42,216 nt of DNA, taken from UMGS902 sp045538895 (GTDB taxonomy: Bacteria > Bacillota > Clostridia > Oscillospirales > CAG-272). Under the pieces are notes generated by a model. The model had not been told where the DNA came from and searched no databases. It saw only the letters and a list, made by a program, of their open reading frames with translations. The stretch is from the NCBI GenBank assembly GCA_045538895.1, contig JAZQEH010000110.1:1-42216 (forward strand). The letters run 5' to 3'. Each line of letters starts with the position of its first letter. Position 1 is the stretch's first letter. The position numbers and the translations under genes were made by a program. Shown one piece after another: positions 23,208 to 30,809 of the stretch.

Positions 23208-25043
23208 TTATTCTGCCGCAGTAGTTTCTGCACCGGGAACTTCTTCCGGAACATACTCATATGCGGGATACTCAACTCTGGTGAATACTCTGTAGCCGAG
23301 GTAGCTTGTTTCAAGACCTTTAAGCTCTTTGCTTACAAGGTAGAAGTCCTTATTGAATACGATAGGCATTACGGGAGCCTTATCCATAAGATACTTCTCT
23401 GCCTCTGCAAGGATTGCGGAACGCTTTGCAGTGTTCTTTTCAGCAAGAGCTGCATCTATCAAAGCATCGTATTCGGCATCGCTGAAACCTGTTGCATGAG
23501 TCTTGAACGCATAGTCTGCACCGGGAGTCATATCAATACCGCTACCGGAAAGTTCGGTTGAATATGCGGCAAGTGCTGCAAATGCATCAACACCAAGCAT
23601 GGATACGTCAACTGCAAGCACGTCAAAATCTCTTGCCTCGTATGCAGCCTGAACGCCGCAAACGTATGCGAAACGGTCTTCCTCAACTTCAATCTTGGTA
23701 GGAGCAACAGCCTTGAGAGTTACGTCAAAGCCAAGCTGCTTCCATGATGCAGCAACCGCCTCGGCAACAAGCTGCTCAACCTCATTCTGTCTGTATGCGA
23801 TAGTGAAGCTACCGCCGTTCACGCCGGCTTCCTTGAGAAGTGCCTTTGCACCGTCAATATCAGCGGTAACGTTAAGAACCGCACCGTTAACCTTACGGAA
23901 GGAATCGCCCTTTACCGCATTGAAAACGGTGTTAGCGATAAGACCTGTTGCAGGCTCTGCATATACTACTGCATCTGCGATAGCCTGACGGTCAATTGCC
24001 ATTGAAAGAGCCTTGCGAACACGGTAGTCGCTGAAAAGCTCGTTGTTTGTGTTAAAGAGGTAGGAATATGTAGAGTTTGCATCAGTAACGTGAGCTTCCT
24101 TTACAAGAGCTGCTCTCTTGGAAAGCGGAATGTCGCCCATGTAGAGAACTTCGCCTGCTTCATACTTTTCGTAAATAGCCTCGATGTTATCGGGAGCCAT
24201 GTACTCAATAAGCTTCTTATCTACGTAATCACTGTCAAACTGCGCTTCGGTATCCTTGATAAACGTTACATTAATACGGAAAGGAAGCACGTAGCGGTCA
24301 AGCATATCCTCTGCAGTATCACGGTAATAGTATGCATTACGCTCAATACGCATTGTGCAGTCGCCAATATCAATAGCCTTTATTGCAAAAGGACCGTTTG
24401 TAACGAGGGTAGCATGTCTGCGTGCCCAGTTGTCATAATCCTTTGCAACTGCACTCTCACGGAGAGGTACAAGTGCAAGGCTTGCAAGATTTTTCTTGAA
24501 TGCTTCGTAGTCGATCTTACCCTCAAACGAGATCTCAAGGAGATATGTGCTGGGAGCAGAAACACCGAGTTCGTCAACAGAAACGTCGCCTGCTTTAACT
24601 GCACGTGCATTCTTTACATCGTAAAGAAGTGCTGCGGCAGTGCTCTCATAGTTTGACTTCATAATACGCTTCCAAGCGTAAACAAAATCATCGGCAGTGA
24701 GTGCGTTACCGTCAGACCACTTGGTTTCCTTAAGTGTGATCTGCATTATGTATTCATTCTTGGTTTCATCCTCGATAACCTTGACACTGTCAGCAAGAGC
24801 CTTAACAGCATTGCCCTTTTCATCAAGGCGGAACAAGCCCTCGTAAATCATACCGAGAACCTTAACGGCAGATTCATCGGTAAAATCCTTACCGGGATCA
24901 AATGACGGCACATCGCCGGTTATGTAAGCATTGAAAATGTCGCCCTTGTCCTCAGCGCCCGGATCAATAGAACCGTTACACGAAGTTAAAACAAGAGCTG
25001 CCATAAGCAAGCACAGAGCAAGAGATATAACTCTTTTCATCAT
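23208..25043 (-). CDS. oligopeptide-type ABC transporter substrate-binding lipoprotein
   Basis: A 611-residue SBP_bac_5 (OppA-like) protein. The signal peptide ends in the lipobox LTSC (Cys22). FNAYITGDVPSFDPGKDFTDESAVKVLGMIYEGL is the typical first motif, followed by TLKETKWSDGNALTADDFVYAWKRI. DYRVRKALSMAIDRQAIADAV is the hinge region motif, and the C-terminus has FSDAEYDALIDAALAEK with KAPVMPIVFNKDFY. It should capture peptides or similar solutes outside the membrane. No permease or ATPase genes adjoin it, so it is an orphan binding protein. The first of two adjacent ATGs is chosen from GGAGG spacing (seven bases). Confidence 0.93.
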   Translation of the reverse strand: MMKRVISLALCLLMAALVLTSCNGSIDPGAEDKGDIFNAYITGDVPSFDPGKDFTDESAVKVLGMIYEGLFRLDEKGNAVKALADSVKVIEDETKNEYIMQITLKETKWSDGNALTADDFVYAWKRIMKSNYESTAAALLYDVKNARAVKAGDVSVDELGVSAPSTYLLEISFEGKIDYEAFKKNLASLALVPLRESAVAKDYDNWARRHATLVTNGPFAIKAIDIGDCTMRIERNAYYYRDTAEDMLDRYVLPFRINVTFIKDTEAQFDSDYVDKKLIEYMAPDNIEAIYEKYEAGEVLYMGDIPLSKRAALVKEAHVTDANSTYSYLFNTNNELFSDYRVRKALSMAIDRQAIADAVVYAEPATGLIANTVFNAVKGDSFRKVNGAVLNVTADIDGAKALLKEAGVNGGSFTIAYRQNEVEQLVAEAVAASWKQLGFDVTLKAVAPTKIEVEEDRFAYVCGVQAAYEARDFDVLAVDVSMLGVDAFAALAAYSTELSGSGIDMTPGADYAFKTHATGFSDAEYDALIDAALAEKNTAKRSAILAEAEKYLMDKAPVMPIVFNKDFYLVSKELKGLETSYLGYRVFTRVEYPAYEYVPEEVPGAETTAAE

Positions 25044-25105
25044 TATTGGACCTCCAATTTTGAAAATGCAAAAATGCGAACACTTCGCATAAATTTACTT
25101 CTAAC

Positions 25106-25134
25106 ATTATATCATTAAATCAAGCGATTATCAA
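25106..25134 (-). promoter_or_regulatory. sigma-A promoter of the binding-protein gene
   Basis: Minus strand TTGATA (25134-25129), 17 bases, TATAAT (25111-25106). The leader contains a seven-pair hairpin at 25074-25090. Between 25135 and 25320 nothing else firm was seen. Confidence 0.75.
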
Positions 25135-25320
25135 TGAAAAATCGATGAATTTTAATAATTAGACACTTTGCACAAGTTTGCGATTTGTTTTTTGGCATTT
25201 ATAACCGCTGTTTTTTAAAATCGTCAACTCATTTCACCAAAATTCTTTCGCTGTTTTTTATATAATTGTGAATATAATAATTGCAAAAGGAAAGACTTTT
25301 ATCAAAAAAGGAATCATCAT

Positions 25321-26199
25321 ATGAAAGAATTTGCAATTCACACAGACCTTGCCTGCGAATCCGACGGACTACACGACAAGGGGAAAGGCGGCACCGATTA
25401 TCATGAAGAAACCATAAACGGATACAGGGTTGCAAGGCTAACCGTTAAAAACGAAATCGGAGAAAAAGCTTCGGGCAAAAAATGCGGTAGTTATATCACT
25501 GTCTTCAGCGAAATGATAAACACAATCGACGGTGAAAGGTTTGAAGCACTCACTTCCCTGATATCAGCCGAAATCGGTGCACTCGCAAGCAAGTTGCTTG
25601 AAAAAAGCCCCTCATGCGTGCTTGTTGCCGGCCTTGGCAACCGAGAAATAACCGCAGATAACATCGGTCCAAAAACCGTTGACCGCCTCACCGTTACAAG
25701 GCATATAAGCATACATGACAAAAAACTTTTTGACAAGTTCGGCAAAGTGCCGCTCTGTGCAATAGCCCCCGGCGTACTCGGTCAGACAGGCGTTGAGACC
25801 GCCGAACTGATACGGGGTGTTTGCGACCACACCGCCCCCGACCTTATAATCGCAGTTGATGCTTTAGCGGCACGCTCAACCGCAAGACTTGGTGCAACAG
25901 TGCAGATATCCGACAGTGGAATTTTTCCCGGCAGCGGAATAGGAAACCGCCGCAGCGAAATAAGCAAAAGCACTCTCGGTATCCCTGTTATTGCCGTAGG
26001 CATCCCCACTGTTGTGAACTCGGCAACTCTCGTTTACGATGCACTGAAAAAAGCCGGCTATGACGAAATTGACAGTAGCATAGAAAAGGTTTTGCGTGAG
26101 GGCGAAAGCTTTTTCGTTTCACCGAGGCAAAGCGATATGATAAGCGAAAAAGCAGCTCTTCTTTTATCATCGGCAATCGACGAACTCTTTTTATACTAA
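25321..26199 (+). CDS. gpr: germination protease (spore protease GPR)
   Basis: A 292-residue GPR, the A25 aspartic-type protease that degrades small acid-soluble spore proteins at germination. The zymogen's self-cleavage-like motif TDLACE is at residues 8-13. The body shows VLVAGLGNREITADNIGPKTVDRLTVTRH, CAIAPGVLGQTGVETAELI, LIIAVDALAARS and SGIFPGSGIGNRR, all diagnostic, then GIPVIAVGIPTVV. AAAGGA lies upstream of the ATG. It is followed by spoIIP, as in Bacillus. The gene should be expressed in the forespore, but I could not assign a sigma-G or sigma-F promoter with confidence. Confidence 0.97.
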   Translation: MKEFAIHTDLACESDGLHDKGKGGTDYHEETINGYRVARLTVKNEIGEKASGKKCGSYITVFSEMINTIDGERFEALTSLISAEIGALASKLLEKSPSCVLVAGLGNREITADNIGPKTVDRLTVTRHISIHDKKLFDKFGKVPLCAIAPGVLGQTGVETAELIRGVCDHTAPDLIIAVDALAARSTARLGATVQISDSGIFPGSGIGNRRSEISKSTLGIPVIAVGIPTVVNSATLVYDALKKAGYDEIDSSIEKVLREGESFFVSPRQSDMISEKAALLLSSAIDELFLY

Positions 26200-26211
26200 A
26201 GGAGAATACAC

Positions 26212-27417
26212 GTGCAGACCGCAGAAAAAATACTGATTGAGCCACTGGCACTACCGCCGCCACAGGACGGAGTGCCGGCAAAAAAACTCAAAGTGGCTCG
26301 CCTTTTACCAACAGTTGCAAGACTAATTTGCTGTGCGATAGCTCTTTTTGTGCTATCGCTATGTGCATTTCAAAAACTCGAAGCAGCACTTGAAAACGGA
26401 GTTGTGAACTTCATTACAAACGAGCTGCTTTGCATAAATGGCACCGAAAATCTCGGCGACATTGTAAGTGCGGTAGCTTTCGGGGATACTGAAACAGAAA
26501 CGTATAAAACCAAGCCGGCCGTTTCACTGCCGAAAATATTCTACGTACCGAAAGAAGAGATCGTACGCAGAATCGATGAAGAAAAGCAGGAAACAGAAAT
26601 CAAGTTTGAAGAATTGTATGCATACGATTTATCCGGCATGCCAAACGACTGCTATCCGATAATACCGGTTGATTTAAGTACGAAAGAGTTGTCGGAATTA
26701 AAAAACGATACGTCGTACAGCATTGACATGAAAAAGATAGAAGAAATGGCAAATATGCCATTTTACGAAGAAATATCAAACGAACCGCTTGTGCTTATAG
26801 TCCATACCCACGGAACCGAAAGCTTTTCAAACAATACCCCGTATTACAATGATACCTTTAACTATCCGAGAAGCGAAAACGTATCAGAAAACGTTGTAGC
26901 CGTAGGAAAAATCATTTGCGATGAGCTTAACAAATCAGGCATCCCCACCATACACTGCGAAACCATGCACGACAAAGAGTCATACATATCCGCATATGAC
27001 CGCAGTGCTGAAAGCATACGCCGTTACCTTGAAAAATATCCGTCAATCAAATATGTTTTCGACGTTCACCGTGACTCGCTCATACGCTCGGATTTAACAA
27101 AGCTCCGCCCCGTCACACTGCATGACGGCAAGCCGTGTGCACAAATAATGATTATCGCAGGTTCGGATGAAAAAGGTGCAGGCGAATATAATTGGCATGG
27201 CAACCTCTCGCTTGCAGTAGCGATAAACCAAAGGATGAGTGAAGCAGCAAATGGCATCGTACGCACACTATATCTGCGTGGGGCATCCTACAACCAGCAA
27301 TATGCAGAGCATGGACTGCTGCTGGAAATAGGCAGTTGCGGCAACACCTTAAGCGAAGCAAAAGAAGCCGCAAAAGTCTTTGCAAAAGCGTTTGCAAAGG
27401 TAATCAAAGCAGAATAA
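26212..27417 (+). CDS. spoIIP: stage II sporulation protein P (SpoIIP family)
   Basis: A 401-residue SpoIIP, the amidase and endopeptidase that removes septal peptidoglycan during engulfment with SpoIID and SpoIIM. One membrane anchor lies at about residues 34-55. The catalytic domain starts LVLIVHTHGTES (H198, H200), with YVFDVHRDS (D284-S289) and the final HGLLLEIGSCGNTLSEA. The start is GTG at 26212; the ribosome-binding site AAAGGAG overlaps the gpr stop. The pair forms an operon closed by a strong terminator. Confidence 0.95.
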   Translation: MQTAEKILIEPLALPPPQDGVPAKKLKVARLLPTVARLICCAIALFVLSLCAFQKLEAALENGVVNFITNELLCINGTENLGDIVSAVAFGDTETETYKTKPAVSLPKIFYVPKEEIVRRIDEEKQETEIKFEELYAYDLSGMPNDCYPIIPVDLSTKELSELKNDTSYSIDMKKIEEMANMPFYEEISNEPLVLIVHTHGTESFSNNTPYYNDTFNYPRSENVSENVVAVGKIICDELNKSGIPTIHCETMHDKESYISAYDRSAESIRRYLEKYPSIKYVFDVHRDSLIRSDLTKLRPVTLHDGKPCAQIMIIAGSDEKGAGEYNWHGNLSLAVAINQRMSEAANGIVRTLYLRGASYNQQYAEHGLLLEIGSCGNTLSEAKEAAKVFAKAFAKVIKAE

Positions 27418-27419
27418 CG

Positions 27420-27455
27420 AAAAGCATCCCACTTGTTTTCAAGTGGGATGCTTTT
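27420..27455 (+). terminator. terminator of gpr-spoIIP
   Basis: A 16-pair perfect stem (27420-27435 with 27440-27455) and TTTT loop, ending in T residues. Confidence 0.9.
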
Positions 27456-27475
27456 ATATAGAAAGGAGTAAAAAA

Positions 27476-27604
27476 ATGAGGACAGTATTAATCGTCAAAA
27501 TGCGTAAGCAGAACTGCCACCGCAAGCACAAGACAAATCGGAAGACCGATATAGAGCGGAACCGTGCCGCACTCCATACCGCCGACAAGACCAAGGGCTG
27601 TTAA
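27476..27604 (+). CDS. possible 42-residue ORF antisense to the small membrane protein gene
   Basis: AAAGGAG followed by a seven-base A-rich spacer precedes an ATG at 27476, a textbook initiation region, just after the spoIIP terminator. The frame (42 codons, starting MRTVLIVKMRKQ, rich in Lys, Arg and Asn) runs antisense to the 3' part of the gene at 27488-27757 and stops at 27604. The composition looks like an antisense shadow, and no promoter was seen between the terminator and the ATG. It is listed only because of the initiation signal. Confidence 0.2.
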   Translation: MRTVLIVKMRKQNCHRKHKTNRKTDIERNRAALHTADKTKGC

Positions 27605-27757
27605 AAAGCTGAGTGCAACCGCTGCAACACGAACCTCGTATGCACCTATGCGTTCCATGATCACTTCAAAAACCGCACGCATAAAACGGGCAATTGTATT
27701 AAAAACAGAGCGATTCTTTTTAACTCTTACATTTTCTTTAAATCCGTATGCGTTCAT
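27488..27757 (-). CDS. small two-segment membrane protein divergent from the LexA-like repressor
   Basis: An 89-residue protein. A basic N-terminal half (residues 1-40, with KENVRVKKNRS) is followed by two hydrophobic segments (about 44-62 and 66-85) separated by GGMECG, ending LLTHFDD. AGGAGG lies just before the ATG. Its promoter carries a repeat box exactly in the spacer, so it is almost surely a target of the neighbouring repressor. By position it recalls damage-induced small membrane proteins next to lexA (such as YneA), but there is no LysM domain and I do not recognise the family. Function unknown. Confidence 0.75.
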   Translation of the reverse strand: MNAYGFKENVRVKKNRSVFNTIARFMRAVFEVIMERIGAYEVRVAAVALSFLTALGLVGGMECGTVPLYIGLPICLVLAVAVLLTHFDD

Positions 27758-27796
27758 AACATAACCTCCTGAAGCTTTTTGTCCCTTCGTGTCTTA

Positions 27797-27825
27797 ATGA
27801 TAACACCACTTTTGGAAAATGTCAA
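27797..27825 (-). promoter_or_regulatory. promoter of the small membrane protein gene
   Basis: Minus strand TTGACA (27825-27820), 17 bases, TATCAT (27802-27797). The spacer contains repeat box 1 (27811-27819). Confidence 0.8.
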
Positions 27826-27913
27826 TACATTTTTTCAAAAAATATTCCGTTTTGGAAAAATATTTTTATCGCTTTGGAAAAAATATCGAAAAAAGTATTT
27901 ACTTTTGGAAAAA
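27809..27913 (+). repeat. four TTTGGAAAA boxes, presumed operators
   Basis: The core TTTGGAAAA occurs at 27811-27819, 27851-27859, 27873-27881 and 27904-27912, all in the same orientation. Distances between the GG pairs are 40, 22 and 31 bases, near 4, 2 and 3 helical turns. Box 1 is inside the small-gene promoter and box 4 overlaps the repressor promoter; boxes 2 and 3 lie between. Confidence 0.75.
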
Positions 27914-27926
27914 TCGGTGTTATAAT
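27898..27926 (+). promoter_or_regulatory. promoter of the XRE/S24 repressor gene
   Basis: TTTACT (27898-27903), 17 bases, TATAAT (27921-27926). Box 4 starts in the -35 and fills the first half of the spacer, which suggests autoregulation. Confidence 0.7.
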
Positions 27927-27987
27927 CGAATTAGTAATAAAAATGCTGTTTTTATATCTTTTATTTTGTAGATTGGAGTACTTCAAA

Positions 27988-28752
27988 ATGAGTTTTTCCG
28001 AAAGAGTCAAGTCTATTAAAAAGGAAAAAGGAATAACCAACGAAGCCCTTTCCGCCGCAAGCGGTATTCCTATGGGTACGCTCGGTAAGCTTCTCTCAGG
28101 CTTTACCGAGGAGCCTAAGCTCTCAACCGCCATCTCCATAGCCGAGGCTCTTGGTTGCTCGCTTGAGTACCTTGCCTGCGGCAAAGAGGAGCAGCCCGAA
28201 CTCAGCGAAGTTGAGAAAACACGGCTTGAAAAATTCCGCATGCTCGATTCCCACGGTACCCGTGTCTGCGACTTTATATTAGATGAAGAATATATGCGTT
28301 GCACTGCCCTGTCGAGAAATACCGTCGCAGATATCACAGACGCTATTTCCCGCAAGAAACCTGTCGAAAAGAAAGCCCGCATGATAAGAATTCCGTTCTT
28401 TGCCGACAGCGTTTCCGCAGGTCTTGGAATACATCTTGGCAGCAACGACTCGCAGGATATAAGCGTTGTAGAAAACGAAAAGACAAAGCGTGCCGACTTT
28501 GCACTCCGTGTATCCGGTGACTCGATGGAGCCACGCTACCATGACGGTGATATTCTTCTCGTTGAGAATACTCCGAGCATCGAGGTTGGTCAGCTCGGCA
28601 TTTTCATCTGTGACGGTGAGGGCTACTTCAAGGAACTTGGCAACGGCTGCCTCGTTTCTCTTAACTCAAAATATGCACCTATACCGCTTTCGCAGTTTGA
28701 AAGCTTTTCATGCCGTGGTACCGTAATAGGAACCTTGCGTCAAAGAGGTTAA
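27988..28752 (+). CDS. LexA-like self-cleaving repressor (XRE helix-turn-helix plus S24 peptidase)
   Basis: A 254-residue protein. The N-terminus (about residues 4-65) is an XRE-type helix-turn-helix: ERVKSIKKEKGITNEALSAASGIPMGTLGKLLSG. The C-terminal S24 peptidase has the Ala144-Gly145 cleavage site in SVSAGLG, the catalytic Ser179 in SGDSMEPRYHDGD and the Lys215 in GYFKEL. It therefore belongs with phage CI-like and LexA-like repressors that self-cleave upon RecA activation. The ATG at 27988 with GGAG upstream replaces a longer frame from 27874, which would include the promoter. It probably represses itself and the divergent membrane protein. Confidence 0.92.
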   Translation: MSFSERVKSIKKEKGITNEALSAASGIPMGTLGKLLSGFTEEPKLSTAISIAEALGCSLEYLACGKEEQPELSEVEKTRLEKFRMLDSHGTRVCDFILDEEYMRCTALSRNTVADITDAISRKKPVEKKARMIRIPFFADSVSAGLGIHLGSNDSQDISVVENEKTKRADFALRVSGDSMEPRYHDGDILLVENTPSIEVGQLGIFICDGEGYFKELGNGCLVSLNSKYAPIPLSQFESFSCRGTVIGTLRQRG

Positions 28753-28801
28753 CTCCTCTCTACATCCCAAGTATAGCATACACGTTGTCCAATAAACGGG
28801 A

Positions 28802-28846
28802 CAAGCGGAAGGAATTTTTTAAAAATTTCCTTCCGCTTGATTTTTT
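28802..28846 (+). terminator. terminator of the repressor gene
   Basis: Stem 28802-28814 with 28827-28839 (13 pairs, extendable into the A/T loop), then T-run 28841-28846. Its right arm doubles as the -35 of the next promoter. Confidence 0.85.
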
Positions 28847-28865
28847 ATCATATATATGTTATATT
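28837..28865 (+). promoter_or_regulatory. likely promoter of coaW
   Basis: TTGATT (28837-28842), 17 bases, TATATT (28860-28865), overlapping the terminator. Confidence 0.55.
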
Positions 28866-28903
28866 ATTTGTGTTATCCTGCATCAGCAAAGGAGGATTGC
28901 CTT

Positions 28904-29728
28904 TTGGTCATCATCGGTATCGACATCGGCGGAAGTACCACTAAAATTGTGGGTTTCACCTCCGATTCAAAGCACACACTTATCGAACCGCTTTCTGTAA
29001 AAGCAACCGACCCTGTAACATCGGTATACGGTGCCTTCGGTAAGTTTTTAACTCAGAATAATCTTGAGCTTTCGGACATTGAGAAAGTTTCAATTACCGG
29101 AGTAGGCTCAAAATATATCACAAAGCCGCTTTATTCTCTCCCCTGCGAAAACGTGCCGGAATTTGAATGTATCGGCCTTGGCGGACTCTATCTGTCAAAC
29201 CTTGATCACGCTATCGTTGTCAGCATGGGTACGGGTACTGCACTCGTTAATGCCACACGTGGCAAGGAAATCGAATATCTCGGCGGTACGGGCGTTGGCG
29301 GCGGTACTCTTGTAGGGCTCTCCAACAAACTCCTCGGTATGACAAACCCCGAGCATATTTCAAAGCTTGCTTCAAACGGCAATCTTGACAACATCGACCT
29401 GCGTATCAAGGACATTACCCCCGGAAGCTACACACTCCCCGAGAACATGACTGCCGCAAACTTCGGTAAAGTTGCGGATTTTGCAACAAAAGAGGATATC
29501 GCCCTCGGTCTTATAAACATGATTTTTGAAACTGTAGGCATGATGGCTGTATTCAACTCACGCATGCACAAAACACGTGACATTGTTCTCACCGGCAACC
29601 TTACGCAGATTGAGCAAGCCCCCACCACATTCGCCACATTATCCGAAATGTTCGACATCAACTTTATTATCCCCGAGCGTGCCCAGTATTCAACCGTTAT
29701 CGGTGCCGCTCTATGTGCATTAAAATGA
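28904..29728 (+). CDS. coaW: type II pantothenate kinase
   Basis: A 274-residue ASKHA-fold kinase, first step of coenzyme A synthesis. The phosphate loop VIIGIDIGGSTTKIVGF stands at the N-terminus, with VSITGVGSKYI, AIVVSMGTGTALVNA, YLGGTGVGGGTLVGLS and DIVLTGNLTQ following. The type II family (Staphylococcus CoaW, eukaryotic PanK) is feedback-insensitive in staphylococci. The start is TTG at 28904 with GGAGG eight bases upstream; an in-frame ATG at 28856 lies within the promoter. The stop overlaps the start of the next gene (ATGA). Confidence 0.93.
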   Translation: MVIIGIDIGGSTTKIVGFTSDSKHTLIEPLSVKATDPVTSVYGAFGKFLTQNNLELSDIEKVSITGVGSKYITKPLYSLPCENVPEFECIGLGGLYLSNLDHAIVVSMGTGTALVNATRGKEIEYLGGTGVGGGTLVGLSNKLLGMTNPEHISKLASNGNLDNIDLRIKDITPGSYTLPENMTAANFGKVADFATKEDIALGLINMIFETVGMMAVFNSRMHKTRDIVLTGNLTQIEQAPTTFATLSEMFDINFIIPERAQYSTVIGAALCALK

Positions 29729-30453
29729 CAAAAAAGCCAAAAATGATTCTGTTTGACTACGGTCAGACACTTATAGTAGAACCTCAATTCGATTGGACCG
29801 CCGCAAACCTTGCAATTCTCTCACACGCTTCACATCTGCCGGAGGGAATGACAAGTGAAGAGTTTTGCGAATGTTCAAACAATCTTTTTAACCACGTTAT
29901 GGGCAATCGCCGTGAGAGCTGCCGTGAAATCGAGCACGAGAAGTTTATTCGTCTGCTTTGCGACGTATACGGTTTAAAGCTTGACATCTCAATAGCAGAA
30001 GCCGACCTTTTGTATTGGGATAGTGCAACGCACGGCTCGCATGCCTCCGACGGTGCCGCCGCTTTTCTTGATTTTCTTCATGAAAACGGCATCCGCACAG
30101 GTGTGATCAGCAACATGTGCTACGGCACAATGGCACTCCGCACACGTCTTAACAGATATCTGCCAAATAACCGATTTGAATTTGTAATAACCAGCTCGGA
30201 TTACGTACTGCGTAAACCCGAAAAGCTGATTTTTGACGTTGCCATCCGTCGTGCGAACCTCGCTCCGCAGGACATCTGGTATATCGGTGACAACCCGAAT
30301 GCGGATATTGTCGGTGCAAGCATTGCCGGCATGACGCCTGTTCTTTATACGGGTGCGCACATGCGTGACTACTCAAACGTGCCTGCTCTGCAATTCGAAA
30401 GAGTTGACAGCTTTGACGAACTCAATGAACTTGTAAAAAAAGCTATCCTTTAA
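29725..30453 (+). CDS. HAD-superfamily hydrolase (subfamily IA)
   Basis: A 242-residue phosphatase-like protein. Motif I is LFDYGQTL (the usual second Asp replaced by Gly-Gln: DYGQT instead of DxDGT), motif II is VISNM near the middle, the Lys of motif III is in LRKPEKLIFDVAI, and motif IV is WYIGDNPNADIVGA. The DYGQT variant keeps the nucleophile Asp but lacks the second, general acid Asp, which is seen in some HAD-IA members. The start at 29725 overlaps the coaW stop (ATGA). The stop codon sits in the terminator loop. Substrate unknown. Confidence 0.88.
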   Translation: MTKKPKMILFDYGQTLIVEPQFDWTAANLAILSHASHLPEGMTSEEFCECSNNLFNHVMGNRRESCREIEHEKFIRLLCDVYGLKLDISIAEADLLYWDSATHGSHASDGAAAFLDFLHENGIRTGVISNMCYGTMALRTRLNRYLPNNRFEFVITSSDYVLRKPEKLIFDVAIRRANLAPQDIWYIGDNPNADIVGASIAGMTPVLYTGAHMRDYSNVPALQFERVDSFDELNELVKKAIL

Positions 30454-30468
30454 AGGATAGCTTTTTTT
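30435..30468. terminator. bidirectional terminator with a stop codon in its loop
   Basis: A 16-pair perfect stem (30435-30450 with 30453-30468). The TAA of the HAD gene (30451-30453) is at the tip. A-run and T-run on both sides serve both convergent genes. Confidence 0.9.
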
Positions 30469-30748
30469 ATGCAAGGGCTCTTTCAAGCCAGATTATTCCG
30501 ATATCGAGAGCATCGTAAAGCCCACGCTTTTCTCCCTGCTTTGCAATTCCGTCTGCAAGCTTGTTGTTCTCGGTGGAACGCACCTGAATCAGAATCTTAT
30601 CGGGAATCTCGGTGTTCCCGAACTTTTTGTACGACATAATCATCATATAAAGCACGTACGGATCCGACATGTTGCCGTAGCAAATAGTGTCGTTGTCACG
30701 CACAAACGCTCTGCCTTTATATTCAATATAGCTAACTTCGTTTGCCAT
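30467..30748 (-). CDS. small conserved-looking protein of unknown function
   Basis: A 93-residue soluble protein, MANEVSYIEYKGRAFVRDND at the start. It has a hydrophobic helix PYVLYMMIMSYKKFG, the stretch IPDKILIQVRSTENNKL and an ending of YDALDIGIIWLERALA. No cofactor or catalytic motif was recognised. AGGAGGG precedes the ATG, and a perfect-consensus promoter lies upstream inside the end of cca, so it is likely well expressed. Family not recognised. Confidence 0.75.
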   Translation of the reverse strand: MANEVSYIEYKGRAFVRDNDTICYGNMSDPYVLYMMIMSYKKFGNTEIPDKILIQVRSTENNKLADGIAKQGEKRGLYDALDIGIIWLERALA

Positions 30749-30780
30749 AATTACCCTCCTGTATTTTTGTATTGTTATAT

Positions 30781-30809
30781 ATTATACTATACTTTTTCAC
30801 CGTTGTCAA
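30781..30809 (-). promoter_or_regulatory. perfect-consensus promoter of the 93-residue gene
   Basis: Minus strand TTGACA (30809-30804), 17 bases, TATAAT (30786-30781). It overlaps the last codons and stop of cca. Confidence 0.85.

Noticed and set aside
25200..25320. Sigma-G or sigma-F promoter for gpr
   Set aside because: AT-rich stretches near 25259-25280 can be matched in several ways; no -35/-10 pair was convincing.
27874..27987. N-terminal extension of the repressor from an upstream ATG
   Set aside because: The extra 38 codons cover the promoter and operator box 4 and encode a hydrophobic stretch unlike the family; the ATG at 27988 has GGAG upstream.
29713..29724. Earlier start for the HAD hydrolase (MCIKMTKK)
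   Set aside because: The ATGA junction with coaW at 29725 is the usual coupled form and no ribosome-binding site favours the earlier ATG.
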